From NCBI GenBank assembly GCA_035310985.1, contig DATGDH010000163.1, positions 1-64,000 of the forward strand: DNA of 64,000 nt, in the 5' to 3' direction. Every line of letters starts with the position of its first letter. The first letter of the stretch is position 1. The position numbers were made by a program, and so were the translations under genes. Below, piece after piece: positions 23,440-32,040 of the stretch. The notes beneath the pieces were generated by a model, which saw only the letters and a program-made list of their open reading frames with translations, made no database searches and was not told the DNA's origin. The stretch is from DAHVFK01 sp035310985. GTDB lineage: Bacteria; Pseudomonadota; Gammaproteobacteria; Burkholderiales; SG8-39.

Positions 23440-24728
23440 GTCTTGGCTGCCTCCCGCAGCGCCTGGTCGATGTCCCACAGGATGTCGTCGAGTGACTCGA
23501 TGCCCACCGACATGCGGATCATGTCGGGCGTGACGCCGGCCTTCACCTGATCCTCGTCGCTCATCTGGCGGTGCGTAGTCGAGGCCGGGTGGATGATCAG
23601 GGTCTTCGCGTCGCCGATGTTGGCGAGGTGGCTCATGAACTGCGCCGCCTCGATGAATTTTTCGCCCGCGCGCGCGCCGCCCTTCACGCCGAAGTTGAGC
23701 AGGCCCGAGGCGCCCCTGGGCAGGTACTTCTGCGCGAGCGTGTGGTACCTGCTGCCTGGCAGCCCCGGATAGTTCACCCACGCGACCTGCCCGTGGTTCT
23801 GCAGGAACTTCGCCACCGCGAGCGCGTTCGCGCAGTGGCGGTCCATGCGCACCGGCAGCGATTCGATGCCCTGCAGCAGCAGCCAGGCATTCAACGGCGC
23901 GAGCGCCGGGCCGAAGGTGCGCATAATCTCCATGCGCGCCTTCATGGTGTAGCCGAAGTCGCCGAAGGTCTCGTGGAATATCACGCCGTGGTAGCCGGGC
24001 GAGGGGGTCGTAAACTCGGGGAAGTTGCCGTTGCCCCAGTCGAACTTGCCCGACTCTACGACCGCGCCGCCCATGGTGGTGCCGTGTCCACCGAGGTACT
24101 TGGTCGCCGAGTGCACGACGATGTCGGCGCCGAATTCGAATGGCCGGCACAGGTACGGCGAGGGTACCGTGTTGTCGACCACGAGCGGAATCTTCGCCTC
24201 GTGCGCGATCGCCGCAAGCGCCTCGATATCGACGATGTTGATGAGCGGGTTGCCGAGCGTCTCGGCGTACAGCAGCTTCGTCCTGCCCGGGCGGATCGCG
24301 CGGCGGAAGTTCTCCGGATCGTCGGGGTGCACGAACGTGGTCTCGACGCCGAGCTTGGCAAGGTTCACGCCGAGCAGCGTGTGCGTGCCACCGTACAGGG
24401 TAGATGCCGAGACGATGTGATCGCCGCCGCGCGCGAGCGTGAGGATCGCCACCACTTCGGCCGCCTGCCCGGTGGCGGTGGCGAGCGCCGCGCGCCCGTT
24501 CTCGAGCGCCGCCATCCGCTCCTCGAACACCGCCACGGTCGGGTTCGAGATGCGCGAGTAGACGTTGCCGAAGGTCTGCAGATTGAACAGGCTCGCCGCG
24601 TGGTCGGCAGAATCGAACACGAACGACGTCGTCTGGTAGATTGGCGCGGCCCGCGCGCCGGTGGCCGGATCGGGAATTTGTCCGGCGTGCAGGCACAGCG
24701 TCTCGATGCCGAATTTGCGGTCAGCCAT
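23436..24728 (-). CDS. metY: O-acetylhomoserine aminocarboxypropyltransferase (MetY)
   Basis: This 430-residue PLP enzyme makes homocysteine directly from O-acetylhomoserine and sulfide in methionine synthesis. Cys/Met-metabolism motifs: YSRISNPTVAVFEERMAALE, the cofactor Asp in VVDNTVPSPYLC, and the Schiff-base lysine in SATKYLGGHGT near residue 210. The length and the N-terminal ETLCLHAGQ are typical of MetY rather than cystathionine gamma-synthase. ATG 24728 is well placed. It heads a minus-strand run (metY, alcohol dehydrogenase, GGT-like, GST). Confidence 0.93.
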   Translation of the reverse strand: MADRKFGIETLCLHAGQIPDPATGARAAPIYQTTSFVFDSADHAASLFNLQTFGNVYSRISNPTVAVFEERMAALENGRAALATATGQAAEVVAILTLARGGDHIVSASTLYGGTHTLLGVNLAKLGVETTFVHPDDPENFRRAIRPGRTKLLYAETLGNPLINIVDIEALAAIAHEAKIPLVVDNTVPSPYLCRPFEFGADIVVHSATKYLGGHGTTMGGAVVESGKFDWGNGNFPEFTTPSPGYHGVIFHETFGDFGYTMKARMEIMRTFGPALAPLNAWLLLQGIESLPVRMDRHCANALAVAKFLQNHGQVAWVNYPGLPGSRYHTLAQKYLPRGASGLLNFGVKGGARAGEKFIEAAQFMSHLANIGDAKTLIIHPASTTHRQMSDEDQVKAGVTPDMIRMSVGIESLDDILWDIDQALREAAKT

Positions 24729-24755
24729 GGCGCGATTCTACCGGCGCCGCGGGAG

Positions 24756-25019
24756 CTACCGCCGCGGCTTGCCCAATCTCGGGTTGAGCCGCTCGATATC
24801 GGCCTGCACCTCGTCGCGGCTGCGCTCGTAGACAATCTCGCGCCCCATCACGGAGCCGGCGTAGGCACGCTCGTTGCGCGTCGGGATGAGGTCGCATTTG
24901 ACGCTGTGCACGCCTTCGCCGAGCACGACAGTAATGCGCTCTGGTCGCTTGGCGAGCACGACGACGTCCACGGTCTGCCCGGTCTCGGTGACGCGCACCT
25001 TGATCTTTTCGCTGTGCAT
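24756..25019 (-). CDS. Small conserved-looking hypothetical protein
   Basis: This 87-residue, basic, soluble protein is not recognised. It begins with beta-rich sequence (KIKVRVTETGQTVDVVVLA) and ends in an Arg/Lys-rich tail after a helical stretch with SRDEVQADIERL. There is no signal peptide, transmembrane helix or zinc motif. It lies 7 bases downstream of the hydrolase gene and 27 bases upstream of metY on the same strand, so it is probably co-transcribed with both. Codon use looks like that of its neighbours, which supports a real gene. Confidence 0.6.
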   Translation of the reverse strand: MHSEKIKVRVTETGQTVDVVVLAKRPERITVVLGEGVHSVKCDLIPTRNERAYAGSVMGREIVYERSRDEVQADIERLNPRLGKPRR

Positions 25020-25026
25020 GAGTCGG

Positions 25027-25734
25027 TTAGCTTGTTAGCCCGCAGAGCAGATCGGCGAGCGGCTCTGGCGCGGTGATTTGCGGGCTGTGGCTGGCGTCGA
25101 TCTCGAGCGCGCGCCAGCCGACCTCTCTGTGCGTGCGCTCGGCGAACTGGCGGAACACGTCGCCGGGCGATGGGCGACGGCAGTAGATGTAGGTGCGCGC
25201 CAGGCGCTCGGCCGCGCCCGAAAGGCGCAGCTTTTGCTCGAAGGTCTTTCTCGGTTGCGCCATGCGGCGCGGCATGATCCATGCGACGTCGGCGGGGTCG
25301 GTGTCGGGGGGAATCGGATTGGGCGGGATGCGCCAGCCCTCGCCCTGCTCGTCGGCGGCCTTGCGCATTCCTGTGCGCGCCTCGGGCGACACGAGGTCGA
25401 AGAGCGCCTCGCCGTCTCGCGGAACGAAGGCATCCAAGTAAACGAGCTGCGCCAGGCGGTCCCCGGCGCGCGCGGCGACGCCGGTCGCCACCATGCCGCC
25501 GTAGCTGTGGCCGACGAGAATCACGTCGCTCAAATCCTCGTAATGCAGCACGGCCAGCATGTCCGCGATGTGGGCCTCGAGGTCGATCCCCGGATGCGCG
25601 AGATGCGCGCGCTCGCCGAGGCCGGTGTACGTGGGCGTCACCAAGCGATGGCCGTGGGCACGCATGAGGGGATGCATCTTCTTCCACGCCCAGCCCGCCG
25701 ACCAGGCGCCATGCGCGACGACGAAGGTGGCCAC
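25027..25734 (-). CDS. Alpha/beta hydrolase (esterase EstC/salicylate-esterase-like)
   Basis: This 235-residue protein has the layout of plant-MES/HNL-like bacterial esterases: FVVAHGAWSAGWAWKKM at the N-terminus (oxyanion), nucleophile in LVGHSYGGMV near residue 80, acid in the YLDAFVP to later region, and a terminal catalytic His in IDASHSPQ. The start GTG 25734 lies 8 bases after the AraC stop and begins the first beta-strand; no better start exists downstream. Its position just after an AraC-type gene suggests it is the regulated product or part of its pathway. Confidence 0.85.
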   Translation of the reverse strand: MATFVVAHGAWSAGWAWKKMHPLMRAHGHRLVTPTYTGLGERAHLAHPGIDLEAHIADMLAVLHYEDLSDVILVGHSYGGMVATGVAARAGDRLAQLVYLDAFVPRDGEALFDLVSPEARTGMRKAADEQGEGWRIPPNPIPPDTDPADVAWIMPRRMAQPRKTFEQKLRLSGAAERLARTYIYCRRPSPGDVFRQFAERTHREVGWRALEIDASHSPQITAPEPLADLLCGLTS

Positions 25735-25742
25735 GCCACCCG

Positions 25743-26639
25743 TCAGTCGTTGGATTCTGGCCCGGGCTCGCCCTCGGCGGGCGGCTGCTGCGGCTGCGCC
25801 TCGGGCCGCCGCACCGCGCGGCGGTATTCGGAGGGCGGAATTCCGACTTGGTGCAGGAAGAATCGCGTGAAGTTGCTCTGCGCCGAGAAACCCAGTTCGG
25901 CCGAGACGTCGGCGATCTTGACTCGGCCGCTCGAGAGCTTGGCGATCGCCGCCTCGACGCACAGCATGTCGAGGTAGGCGCGCGGCGAGCGTCCGGTGCA
26001 CAGTTGGAACAGGTCGTAGAAGCGCGAGCGCGACAAGCCAACCTGGTTGGCGAGCTCGTCCATGTTGAGCTCCTTGTTTGGGTGCGCGCGCAAGAGCGCG
26101 ATGGCGCGCCGGATGCGCGAGTCCTCGAACCGCGAGCCGCGCCACAGCGCGGAGCCCGCGCGGCGCCGCGCCAGGTAGGTGTCGACGATCGAGAGCATCA
26201 GCTCCTGCAGCATGAATTCGAGCCGCTCTGCCGACAGGAACTGATCGTTCAACGCCTCGATCGCGAGCGTGTCCGCGAGCCGCCGGATGCGCGGCGTGAT
26301 CGGCTCGCGCCGGTGCGGGAACAAGTGCCCGTCGCCGATCGCGAACACCGCCGGGAAGTTGCGCTGCAACCAGGCGCCCGAGGCGTACAGCACCAGCATC
26401 CGCGTAGGAGCCACTCCCGCCGCGCGCACGTCGGCATGCGCCTCGTGCGGATTGGCGAACAGCACATCCTCGCGCGTGAGCGCCAGGCGCTCGTCGCCAA
26501 TCAGGTACTCGGTGTTGCCGCCGTCGTGCTTGAGCAGGATCGCCGGGTCGGGCAGGGCCTGCGGTGCCCCGGCGGCCTTGACCTCCAGCAGCATCAGGCG
26601 CCCGAAGGGCCCGTCGAATACGCGCAGCGGTGTGCTCAT
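25743..26639 (-). CDS. AraC family regulator with cupin-type sensor domain
   Basis: This 298-residue protein has an N-terminal cupin-like sensor (about 1-180) and a C-terminal double helix-turn-helix (about 195-290): LANQVGLSRSRFYDLFQLCTG for HTH 1 and ADVSAELGFSAQSNFTRFF for HTH 2. The tail after 285 is Pro/Gln/Glu-rich and probably disordered. It should activate or repress nearby genes in response to a small ligand; the hydrolase gene 8 bases downstream is the best target candidate. The ATG at 26639 matches family N-termini. Confidence 0.9.
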   Translation of the reverse strand: MSTPLRVFDGPFGRLMLLEVKAAGAPQALPDPAILLKHDGGNTEYLIGDERLALTREDVLFANPHEAHADVRAAGVAPTRMLVLYASGAWLQRNFPAVFAIGDGHLFPHRREPITPRIRRLADTLAIEALNDQFLSAERLEFMLQELMLSIVDTYLARRRAGSALWRGSRFEDSRIRRAIALLRAHPNKELNMDELANQVGLSRSRFYDLFQLCTGRSPRAYLDMLCVEAAIAKLSSGRVKIADVSAELGFSAQSNFTRFFLHQVGIPPSEYRRAVRRPEAQPQQPPAEGEPGPESND

Positions 26640-26694
26640 GGTCCGTCAAGGATACTTTCGCTGCAGGCTTCGCGCCAGAGGTATTTTTTGGCGC

Positions 26695-27171
26695 TCAGTA
26701 GGTCAGCCAGCGAGGGCGTTTTGCCGATATAACACGGGTATTTACGCCTACCCAGTTGAGCCCGCCGAACAGGCGCGCGTGCTCGATCTTGACGCAGCGG
26801 TCCACGACCGTATCGAGGCCCGCGGCGCGCGCCTTTTCGGCGGCCGCCTCGTTCTTCACCCCGATCTGCTGCCACAGGACCTTCGCTCCGATCGCGATCG
26901 CCTCCTCCGCGATCGGCGGCACGTCCTGGCTGCGGCGGAACACGTCGACGATGTCGACCTTGTCGGGAACCGCGCGCAGGTTCGCGTAACAGGTTTCGCC
27001 CAGCACCTTCCCCCTCGCGTAGCGCGGGTTGACCGGGATGACCCGGTAGCCGTGCTCTTGCAGATACTTGGCGGCGAAATAGCTGGGCCGGTACCAGTCC
27101 GCCGAAAGCCCGACGACCGCTACCACGCGATTCTCTGCAAGGATGCGGCGCAGCGTCTGGATGTCGTCCAT
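26695..27171 (-). CDS. CoA-binding domain protein (YccU-like)
   Basis: This 158-residue protein is one Rossmann-fold CoA_binding_2 domain: VVAVVGLSADWYRPSYFAAKYLQ at the start (nucleotide loop), then VIPVNPRY and VDIVDVFRR, and the conserved KVLWQQIGV near residue 100. The family lacks a proven function; E. coli YccU is the reference. It is divergent from the NIPSNAP operon with 61 bp between the starts. The last 20 residues, rich in aromatic and basic residues, are somewhat longer than in YccU. Confidence 0.87.
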   Translation of the reverse strand: MDDIQTLRRILAENRVVAVVGLSADWYRPSYFAAKYLQEHGYRVIPVNPRYARGKVLGETCYANLRAVPDKVDIVDVFRRSQDVPPIAEEAIAIGAKVLWQQIGVKNEAAAEKARAAGLDTVVDRCVKIEHARLFGGLNWVGVNTRVISAKRPRWLTY

Positions 27172-27199
27172 CGTGGGGACTATACCGGAGGCCTGCGCC

Positions 27200-27205
27200 T
27201 ATAAT
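27200..27205 (+). promoter_or_regulatory. -10 box of the NIPSNAP operon
   Basis: A perfect TATAAT sits 28 bases before the GTG start at 27233. Around 16-17 bases upstream only a poor -35 (GACTAT, 27178-27183) is found, so an activator may be needed. The promoter lies in the 61-bp divergent gap to the CoA-binding gene. Confidence 0.4.
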
Positions 27206-27232
27206 CGTCCGCTTTGAGCGGAGGAGGGGAAC

Positions 27233-27574
27233 GTGTACGTCGAAGAGCGCATGTACGTGCTGCAACCGGGCAAAGCGCCTGAGTACTTCAAGCATTACGA
27301 AGCCGAGGGGATGGCCGTGCAGCTCAAGCACCTGCCGCACCTCGTCGGCTATTACGTCACCGAGATCGGGCCGCAGAACATGGTGGTGCACATGTGGGCC
27401 TACGATGATCTCAATCAGCGCGACAAGTGCCGCGCGGCGATGCAGGCCGACCCGGCCTGGCAGGCCTACCTGCCCAAGGTGCGGCCTTTCATCGTGTCCC
27501 AGGACACGCGGGTGCTCAAGTGCGCGCCGTTCTTCGTCGAGCGTCTGAAGAAGATGCTCGCCGCCGTCAGATAG
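27233..27574 (+). CDS. NIPSNAP family protein
   Basis: This 113-residue protein is one NIPSNAP (dimeric alpha-beta barrel) domain: MYVEERMYVLQPGKAPEYFK, then a second half-barrel with MVVHMWAYDDLNQRDKCRAAM. The family's function is unknown in bacteria; members often lie in catabolic operons. The GTG 27233 is the start, behind an excellent SD GAGGAGGGGA (27220-27229). It is followed after 4 bases by an esterase gene and then by a ThDP enzyme, probably one operon from the TATAAT at 27200. Confidence 0.9.
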   Translation: MYVEERMYVLQPGKAPEYFKHYEAEGMAVQLKHLPHLVGYYVTEIGPQNMVVHMWAYDDLNQRDKCRAAMQADPAWQAYLPKVRPFIVSQDTRVLKCAPFFVERLKKMLAAVR

Positions 27575-27578
27575 CGCC

Positions 27579-28535
27579 GTGGCCGGCGTGCACCCGCAAG
27601 TGGCGATGTTGCTGGAGCGCGTGGCGCGCTCGCCGCTGCCGCCCTACGCCACGGTTCCGCCGTTCGTCGCGCGCCGCATCTACCGCGACACGCGTGCCGC
27701 GGTGTCGCCTCCCGCGCCCGAAGTGGCCGAGGCGAAGCTGCTGCTCGCGCCGGGACCCGGTGGCCCGATTCCGCTGCGCGCCTACCGCCCCTCGGCATCG
27801 CGCGCCGAGGAGCCGCTGCCTGCGCTCGTTTACTTCCACGGCGGCGGCTGGACGATCGGCGACCTCGACACGCACGACGTGGTGTGCCGCCAGCTCGCGA
27901 ACGGCGCCCGCTGCGCCGTATTCTCGGTCGACTATCGCATGGGGCCCGAGAGTCCCTTTCCCGCCGCAGTGAACGATTGCCTGGCGGCGACACAGTGGGT
28001 GGCTGCCGAAGCGGACGCGCTGCGCGTCGACGGGACGCGCATCGCGGTCGGTGGCGACAGCGCAGGCGGCAATCTCGCCACGGTGGTCGCGCTTCTGGCG
28101 CGCGACAAGGGGGCGCCGCGGCTGTGCTTCCAGCTGCTCGTCTATCCGGCGACCGACCAGCGCATGAATTTTCCCTCGATCGAGCGCAACGGCGAGGGCT
28201 ACCTGCTCACCAAGGCATCGATGCATTATTTTCGCAGCCAGTATCTTCCGCGTCGCGAGGACTGGAGCGATTGGCGAGCATCGCCTCTGCTCGCGCCGAG
28301 CCTCGCTGGGCTGCCGCCGACGCTGCTGATCACCGCGGGGTTCGACCCGCTGGTCGACGAGGGCAAGGCGTACGCGGAGCGGCTCGCGCGCGAGGGCGTG
28401 CAGGTTGCGCAGCGGGATTTCCCCGATATGGTGCACGGCTTCCTGCTGATGGGCGGCGCACTCGACACGGCGAACGTTGCGGTCAAGGAATGCTGCAGCG
28501 CCCTGCGCGCCGCGTATGACGGAGCGAAGCGATGA
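27579..28535 (+). CDS. HSL-type alpha/beta hydrolase (esterase family IV)
   Basis: This 318-residue protein has the family-IV signatures: HGGGW (oxyanion hole) near residue 88, the nucleophile elbow GDSAGGN, the acid in FDPLVDEG, and the His in MVHGF. Such enzymes hydrolyse short-chain esters, carbamates or lactones in the cytoplasm. The start is GTG 27579, 4 bases after the NIPSNAP stop. The 3' end overlaps the ThDP-enzyme ATG (ATGA). Substrate unknown; the company of a ThDP-dependent enzyme suggests a carbonyl- or ester-catabolic pathway. Confidence 0.88.
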   Translation: MAGVHPQVAMLLERVARSPLPPYATVPPFVARRIYRDTRAAVSPPAPEVAEAKLLLAPGPGGPIPLRAYRPSASRAEEPLPALVYFHGGGWTIGDLDTHDVVCRQLANGARCAVFSVDYRMGPESPFPAAVNDCLAATQWVAAEADALRVDGTRIAVGGDSAGGNLATVVALLARDKGAPRLCFQLLVYPATDQRMNFPSIERNGEGYLLTKASMHYFRSQYLPRREDWSDWRASPLLAPSLAGLPPTLLITAGFDPLVDEGKAYAERLAREGVQVAQRDFPDMVHGFLLMGGALDTANVAVKECCSALRAAYDGAKR

Positions 28536-30223
28536 AACAGGACCTCACAGTTCGCCACGGCGGCAAGATTTTGGCCGACGCGCTCGTCGGACATGGCGCG
28601 AGGATGGTGTTCGGTGTGCCGGGCGAGAGCTATTTGCCGGTGCTCGACGGCCTCTACGACGTGCGCGACCGGCTGAAGTTCGTCGTCTGCCGCCAGGAGG
28701 GCGGTGCATCGTACATGGCCGAAGCCTACGGCAAGCTCACCGGAGAGCCGGGGATCCTCTTCGTGACACGCGGACCCGGCGCCACCAACGGCGCGGTAGG
28801 CGTGCACACCGCGTTCCAAGACTCCACGCCGATGCTGGTGTTCATCGGGCAGGTCGGGGGCGACTTCGCGGATCGCGAAGCCTTCCAGGAGATGGATTAC
28901 CGGCGCATGTACGGTCAGATGGCGAAGTGGGTGGCGCAGATCGAGCGCGTCGAGCGTATTCCCGAGTACCTGAGCCACGCGTTCCATACGGCCACATCGG
29001 GGCGGCCCGGCCCGGTGGTGCTTGCGCTTCCCGAAGACATGCTGTTCGCCGAGGCAGCGGTGGCGGACGTGCCGCGCTACAAGGCGGTGCGTCCTGCGCC
29101 CGCGCCGCGCGAAATGGACGAGCTCGCGCACCTGCTCGCCGGCGCCGAGCGCCCGTTCGTGCTGGTCGGCGGCGGGGGGTGGTCGAAGGCCGCGAGCGAT
29201 GCGCTGCGCGCCTGGCTCGAGCGCAGCGGCTTGCCCGCGGGAACTTCGTTTCGCTGCCAGGACCTCGTCGACAACCGCAGCCCGAGCTTCGTCGGCGACG
29301 TCGGCATCGGCATCAATCCGAAGCTCGCACAGCGCGTGCGCGAGGCAGACGTGCTGCTGGTCGTGGGCGCGCGCCTCGGCGAGATGACGACGAGCGCCTA
29401 CACGCTCGTCGAGGTGCCGGTGCCCAGGCAGACGCTGGTGCACGTGCACGCCGACGCCGGGGAGCTCGGGCGCGTGTACCGGGCCGCGCTGCCCATCAAC
29501 TCGGGTCATGCGCAATTCGTCGAGGCGCTCGCCGGCGTGAAGCTGGACGGCGCGCGCTGGCGCGAGTGGACGCGAGGCGCGCGCGCGGACTACGAGGCCT
29601 GGAGCCGGCCGCAGCCGATCCCGGGCAGGCTGCAGTACGGGGAGGTGGTGAAGTGGCTGGACGCCGTGCTGCCGGAGGATGCGATCGTCTCAAGCGGCGC
29701 GGGCAATTTCTCCGGCTGGGTGCACCGTTACTTCCGCTACAAAGGGTTTCGCACCCAGCTCGGGCCGACGAACGGCTCGATGGGCTACGGACTGCCCGCG
29801 GCGGTCGCCGCCAAGCTCGCTGCGCCAGAGCGGACGGTAGTGGCTGTGTGCGGCGACGGCGACTTCCTGATGAACGGCCAGGAGCTGGCGACGGCGGCGC
29901 AGTACGGTGCACCGGTGATCGCGCTGGTCGTCAACAACGGCATGTACGGCACCATCCGCATGCATCAGGAGCGCGAGTACCCCGGGCGGGTGAGCGGCAG
30001 CGAGCTTAAGAACCCCGATTTCGCCGCCTATGCGCGCGCCTTCGGCGGACACGGCGAGACGGTGGAGGAGACCGCGCAGTTCGCGCCCGCCTTCGAGCGC
30101 GCGCGCGCTTCCGGCAAGCCCGCGGTGATCGAGCTGCGCATCGACCCAGACGCCATTACTACCGGCACGACGTTGACGAAGGTCCGCGCCCAGGCGCTCG
30201 AGCGCCGCAAGCAGGCGGGCTAG
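28532..30223 (+). CDS. ThDP-dependent enzyme, acetolactate synthase-like large subunit
   Basis: This 563-residue protein has the three domains of the POX/AHAS family: N-terminal Pyr domain with the activating glutamate E56 (CRQEGGASYMAEAYG), a middle Rossmann domain, and the C-terminal PP domain with the GDG...NN cofactor motif GDGDFLMNGQELA then VVNNGMYG. Without a partner regulatory subunit nearby and with esterase neighbours, it is more likely a catabolic decarboxylase or carboligase (such as benzoylformate-, oxalyl- or sulfopyruvate-type) than biosynthetic IlvB. It overlaps the esterase gene by 4 bases and the YkgJ gene, convergently, by 4 bases. Confidence 0.87.
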   Translation: MKQDLTVRHGGKILADALVGHGARMVFGVPGESYLPVLDGLYDVRDRLKFVVCRQEGGASYMAEAYGKLTGEPGILFVTRGPGATNGAVGVHTAFQDSTPMLVFIGQVGGDFADREAFQEMDYRRMYGQMAKWVAQIERVERIPEYLSHAFHTATSGRPGPVVLALPEDMLFAEAAVADVPRYKAVRPAPAPREMDELAHLLAGAERPFVLVGGGGWSKAASDALRAWLERSGLPAGTSFRCQDLVDNRSPSFVGDVGIGINPKLAQRVREADVLLVVGARLGEMTTSAYTLVEVPVPRQTLVHVHADAGELGRVYRAALPINSGHAQFVEALAGVKLDGARWREWTRGARADYEAWSRPQPIPGRLQYGEVVKWLDAVLPEDAIVSSGAGNFSGWVHRYFRYKGFRTQLGPTNGSMGYGLPAAVAAKLAAPERTVVAVCGDGDFLMNGQELATAAQYGAPVIALVVNNGMYGTIRMHQEREYPGRVSGSELKNPDFAAYARAFGGHGETVEETAQFAPAFERARASGKPAVIELRIDPDAITTGTTLTKVRAQALERRKQAG

Positions 30224-30642
30224 GTGGTGGCGATGTACTGCGGGTCGTCCTGCTGCTCGCGCTCGAACTTCAGGAATTCGTAGTAGCCGCAGCGCGCGCT
30301 GTCCGGATAGTCGCGGCATACGCCCGGCCGCGACTCGTACACGCCGCAGCGGCGCGTCTTGCGGTCGAGAAACATGCACACGGTGTCGAACACGTCGTCC
30401 TTGCGATGGCGCAGCACCATCGCCTTCTCGCCTGAGTCGTACTTCGTGAAGCGCGCTTCGGCCTCGGCATCGGTGAGGCCGAAGTGGCGCGCAAGCCGCG
30501 CCACGTCGCGCTTGGTGATCTCGATCAGCGCATAGCTGCAGCAATACGCCGGGCACTTGCTGCACGAATACAGGCGGCGTGCGCCGCCGTTAGCGCGCGG
30601 CTCGCTGCGCACCGGGATCGGGAAGTGCTTGCCGTTCTTCAT
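30220..30642 (-). CDS. YkgJ-type cysteine-cluster protein (CxxCxCC)
   Basis: This 140-residue protein contains CSKCPAYCCSYALIEI near the N-terminus and a second cluster DTVCMFLD...RRCGVYESRPGVCRDYP. This is the YkgJ / Fe-S-oxidoreductase-like zinc- or iron-binding family (UPF0153). Function is not established; the cysteines suggest metal or Fe-S binding. The ATG at 30642 gives a basic start (KNGKHFPIPVR). It is divergent from the sigma-factor operon. Confidence 0.87.
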   Translation of the reverse strand: MKNGKHFPIPVRSEPRANGGARRLYSCSKCPAYCCSYALIEITKRDVARLARHFGLTDAEAEARFTKYDSGEKAMVLRHRKDDVFDTVCMFLDRKTRRCGVYESRPGVCRDYPDSARCGYYEFLKFEREQQDDPQYIATT

Positions 30643-30767
30643 TATTGCCGGACATCGAAATGGAAGGCGCGCATTTTACGCGACTTCCGCAGCCGTTTTG
30701 ACGCTTAACCCCTTTTGCGCCGTGGATCGTTTCAAGCATGTAGGACCGAAGCGAAAGGAGATGAACC

Positions 30768-31499
30768 ATGAAGATGCTGAAGATGTTTGGAGCAGCGCTC
30801 GCGATCGCACTGTCGACGTCGGCCTGCGCCGCGGGTGGGATGGTCGACGTGGGCGTATACGACCGCGCGCTGGGGACGCGCCTGCCGGTGCACCGGCACC
30901 AGGGACGAGCGTATTTGGCAGGCACGCCTGGCCACGAATATCGGCTGCTGCTGCGCAACCGCAGCGCGGAGCCTGTGCTCGCGGTCGTGTCCGTGGATGG
31001 GATAAACGTCGTCACCGGAGAGACCGCCGACCCGAGCCAGAGCGGCTACGTGATCCCCGCCGGGCGCTCGGTCGAGATTCTCGGCTGGCGCAAGAGCCTG
31101 TCGCATACCGCGGCGTTCTATTTCACGGACATCGGCGACTCCTACGCGGCGCGCACCGGACGGCCTGACAACGTCGGGGTGATCGGCGTGGCGCTGTTCC
31201 GACAGAAGGCGCGTCCACCCGCGCAGCTCGGCCGTGTCGAGCGAGCGGCGCCCTCGGAGCGCATCGCGGACTCCGTGGCGAACTCCCTAGGCACCGGGCA
31301 CGGACGCTACGAGGAATCGCAGGCGTATTACGTTCGTTTCGAGCGGGCAAGCAGCGTGCCGGCCGAGACCGTGACGATGTATTACGACAGCCGCGCCAAC
31401 CTAGCTGCGCGCGGCGTGCTCGAGGAGCCGCGTCCGTTCCCGGGATTCGTCCCCGACCCACCGGGGGTTACACTACCCTGGCATGGAGGCCACGGATGA
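30768..31499 (+). CDS. Exported protein (probable lipoprotein) of unknown function
   Basis: This 243-residue protein starts with a signal peptide whose end, ALSTSACAAGG, contains a possible lipobox (TSAC). The mature part is beta-rich with conserved-looking tyrosines and phrases such as EYRLLLRNRSAEPVLAVVSV, which resemble an Ig-like or transthyretin-like fold; I cannot assign a family. A strong SD AAAGGAG (30754-30760) precedes the ATG. Its last 17 bases overlap the ECF sigma gene, so it belongs to that regulatory operon and may be a sensed cell-envelope component. Confidence 0.7.
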   Translation: MKMLKMFGAALAIALSTSACAAGGMVDVGVYDRALGTRLPVHRHQGRAYLAGTPGHEYRLLLRNRSAEPVLAVVSVDGINVVTGETADPSQSGYVIPAGRSVEILGWRKSLSHTAAFYFTDIGDSYAARTGRPDNVGVIGVALFRQKARPPAQLGRVERAAPSERIADSVANSLGTGHGRYEESQAYYVRFERASSVPAETVTMYYDSRANLAARGVLEEPRPFPGFVPDPPGVTLPWHGGHG

Positions 31500-32040
31500 A
31501 CAGCTGATGCTCGCCTACGCGGCGGGCGACGCGGCGGCCTTCGAAAGGCTTTACGCGCGGCACAAGGGCGGGCTGTACCGTTTCCTGCTGCGCGGCATCA
31601 AGGAGCGCGGCATCGCGGAGGAGCTGTTCCAGGAGATCTGGATGCGCGTGATCGAGGCGCGCGCGCGCTACGCGCCGCAAGCGCGCTTCGGCACGTGGCT
31701 GTACACCATCGCGCACCACCGCATGGTCGATCACTGGCGCAAGCGCGGCCTGGCGGTGGTGCCGCTCGAGCCGGACGACCCCGAGGACCCGGCGCCTCCG
31801 GAGCCCGCGGCAGACGGCGCGCGCGAGCCGCAGCGCCAGGCCGAGATGAACGAGCAGCTCGCGCGCCTGGCGTGCGCGCTCGAGGCGCTGCCCGCAACGC
31901 AGCGCGAGGTATTCCTGATGCGCGAAGAGGGCGGGCTGTCGATCGCCGAGATCGCGGCCGCCACCGGCGCTAACGAGGAGGCGGTAAAGAGCCGGCTGCG
32001 CTACGCGCTGGCGAAACTCCGCGGAGCCCTGGATGGCTGA
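31483..32040 (+). CDS. ECF-type RNA polymerase sigma factor
   Basis: This 185-residue protein has sigma region 2 (about 8-78: AFERLYARHKGGLYRFLLR, then the DWHRM-like -10 recognition helix as MVDHWRKRG) and region 4 (about 125-180: TQREVFLMREEGGLSIAEIAAATG). A 35-residue Pro/Glu/Ala-rich linker separates them. This is a typical group IV sigma factor for envelope or oxidative stress. It overlaps the upstream exported-protein gene (17 bp) and the downstream membrane-protein gene (8 bp). The operon is probably autoregulated, but no clear ECF-type promoter could be identified in the 125-bp upstream gap. Confidence 0.9.
   Translation: MEATDEQLMLAYAAGDAAAFERLYARHKGGLYRFLLRGIKERGIAEELFQEIWMRVIEARARYAPQARFGTWLYTIAHHRMVDHWRKRGLAVVPLEPDDPEDPAPPEPAADGAREPQRQAEMNEQLARLACALEALPATQREVFLMREEGGLSIAEIAAATGANEEAVKSRLRYALAKLRGALDG

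Noticed and set aside
22357..24696. Alcohol dehydrogenase frame open upstream for about 420 codons
   Set aside because: The upstream part is a shadow of metY; the dehydrogenase start at 23439 and ATGA overlap are clear.
26640..26694. Hairpin GCGCCA/TGGCGC resembling a terminator downstream of the CoA-binding protein gene
   Set aside because: The stem is only 6 bp with a 12-nt loop, and no T-run follows it on either strand.
30708..30736. TTGACG as an autoregulated promoter of the sigma operon
   Set aside because: No fitting -10 follows at 16-18 bp and it does not resemble known ECF promoter pairs.
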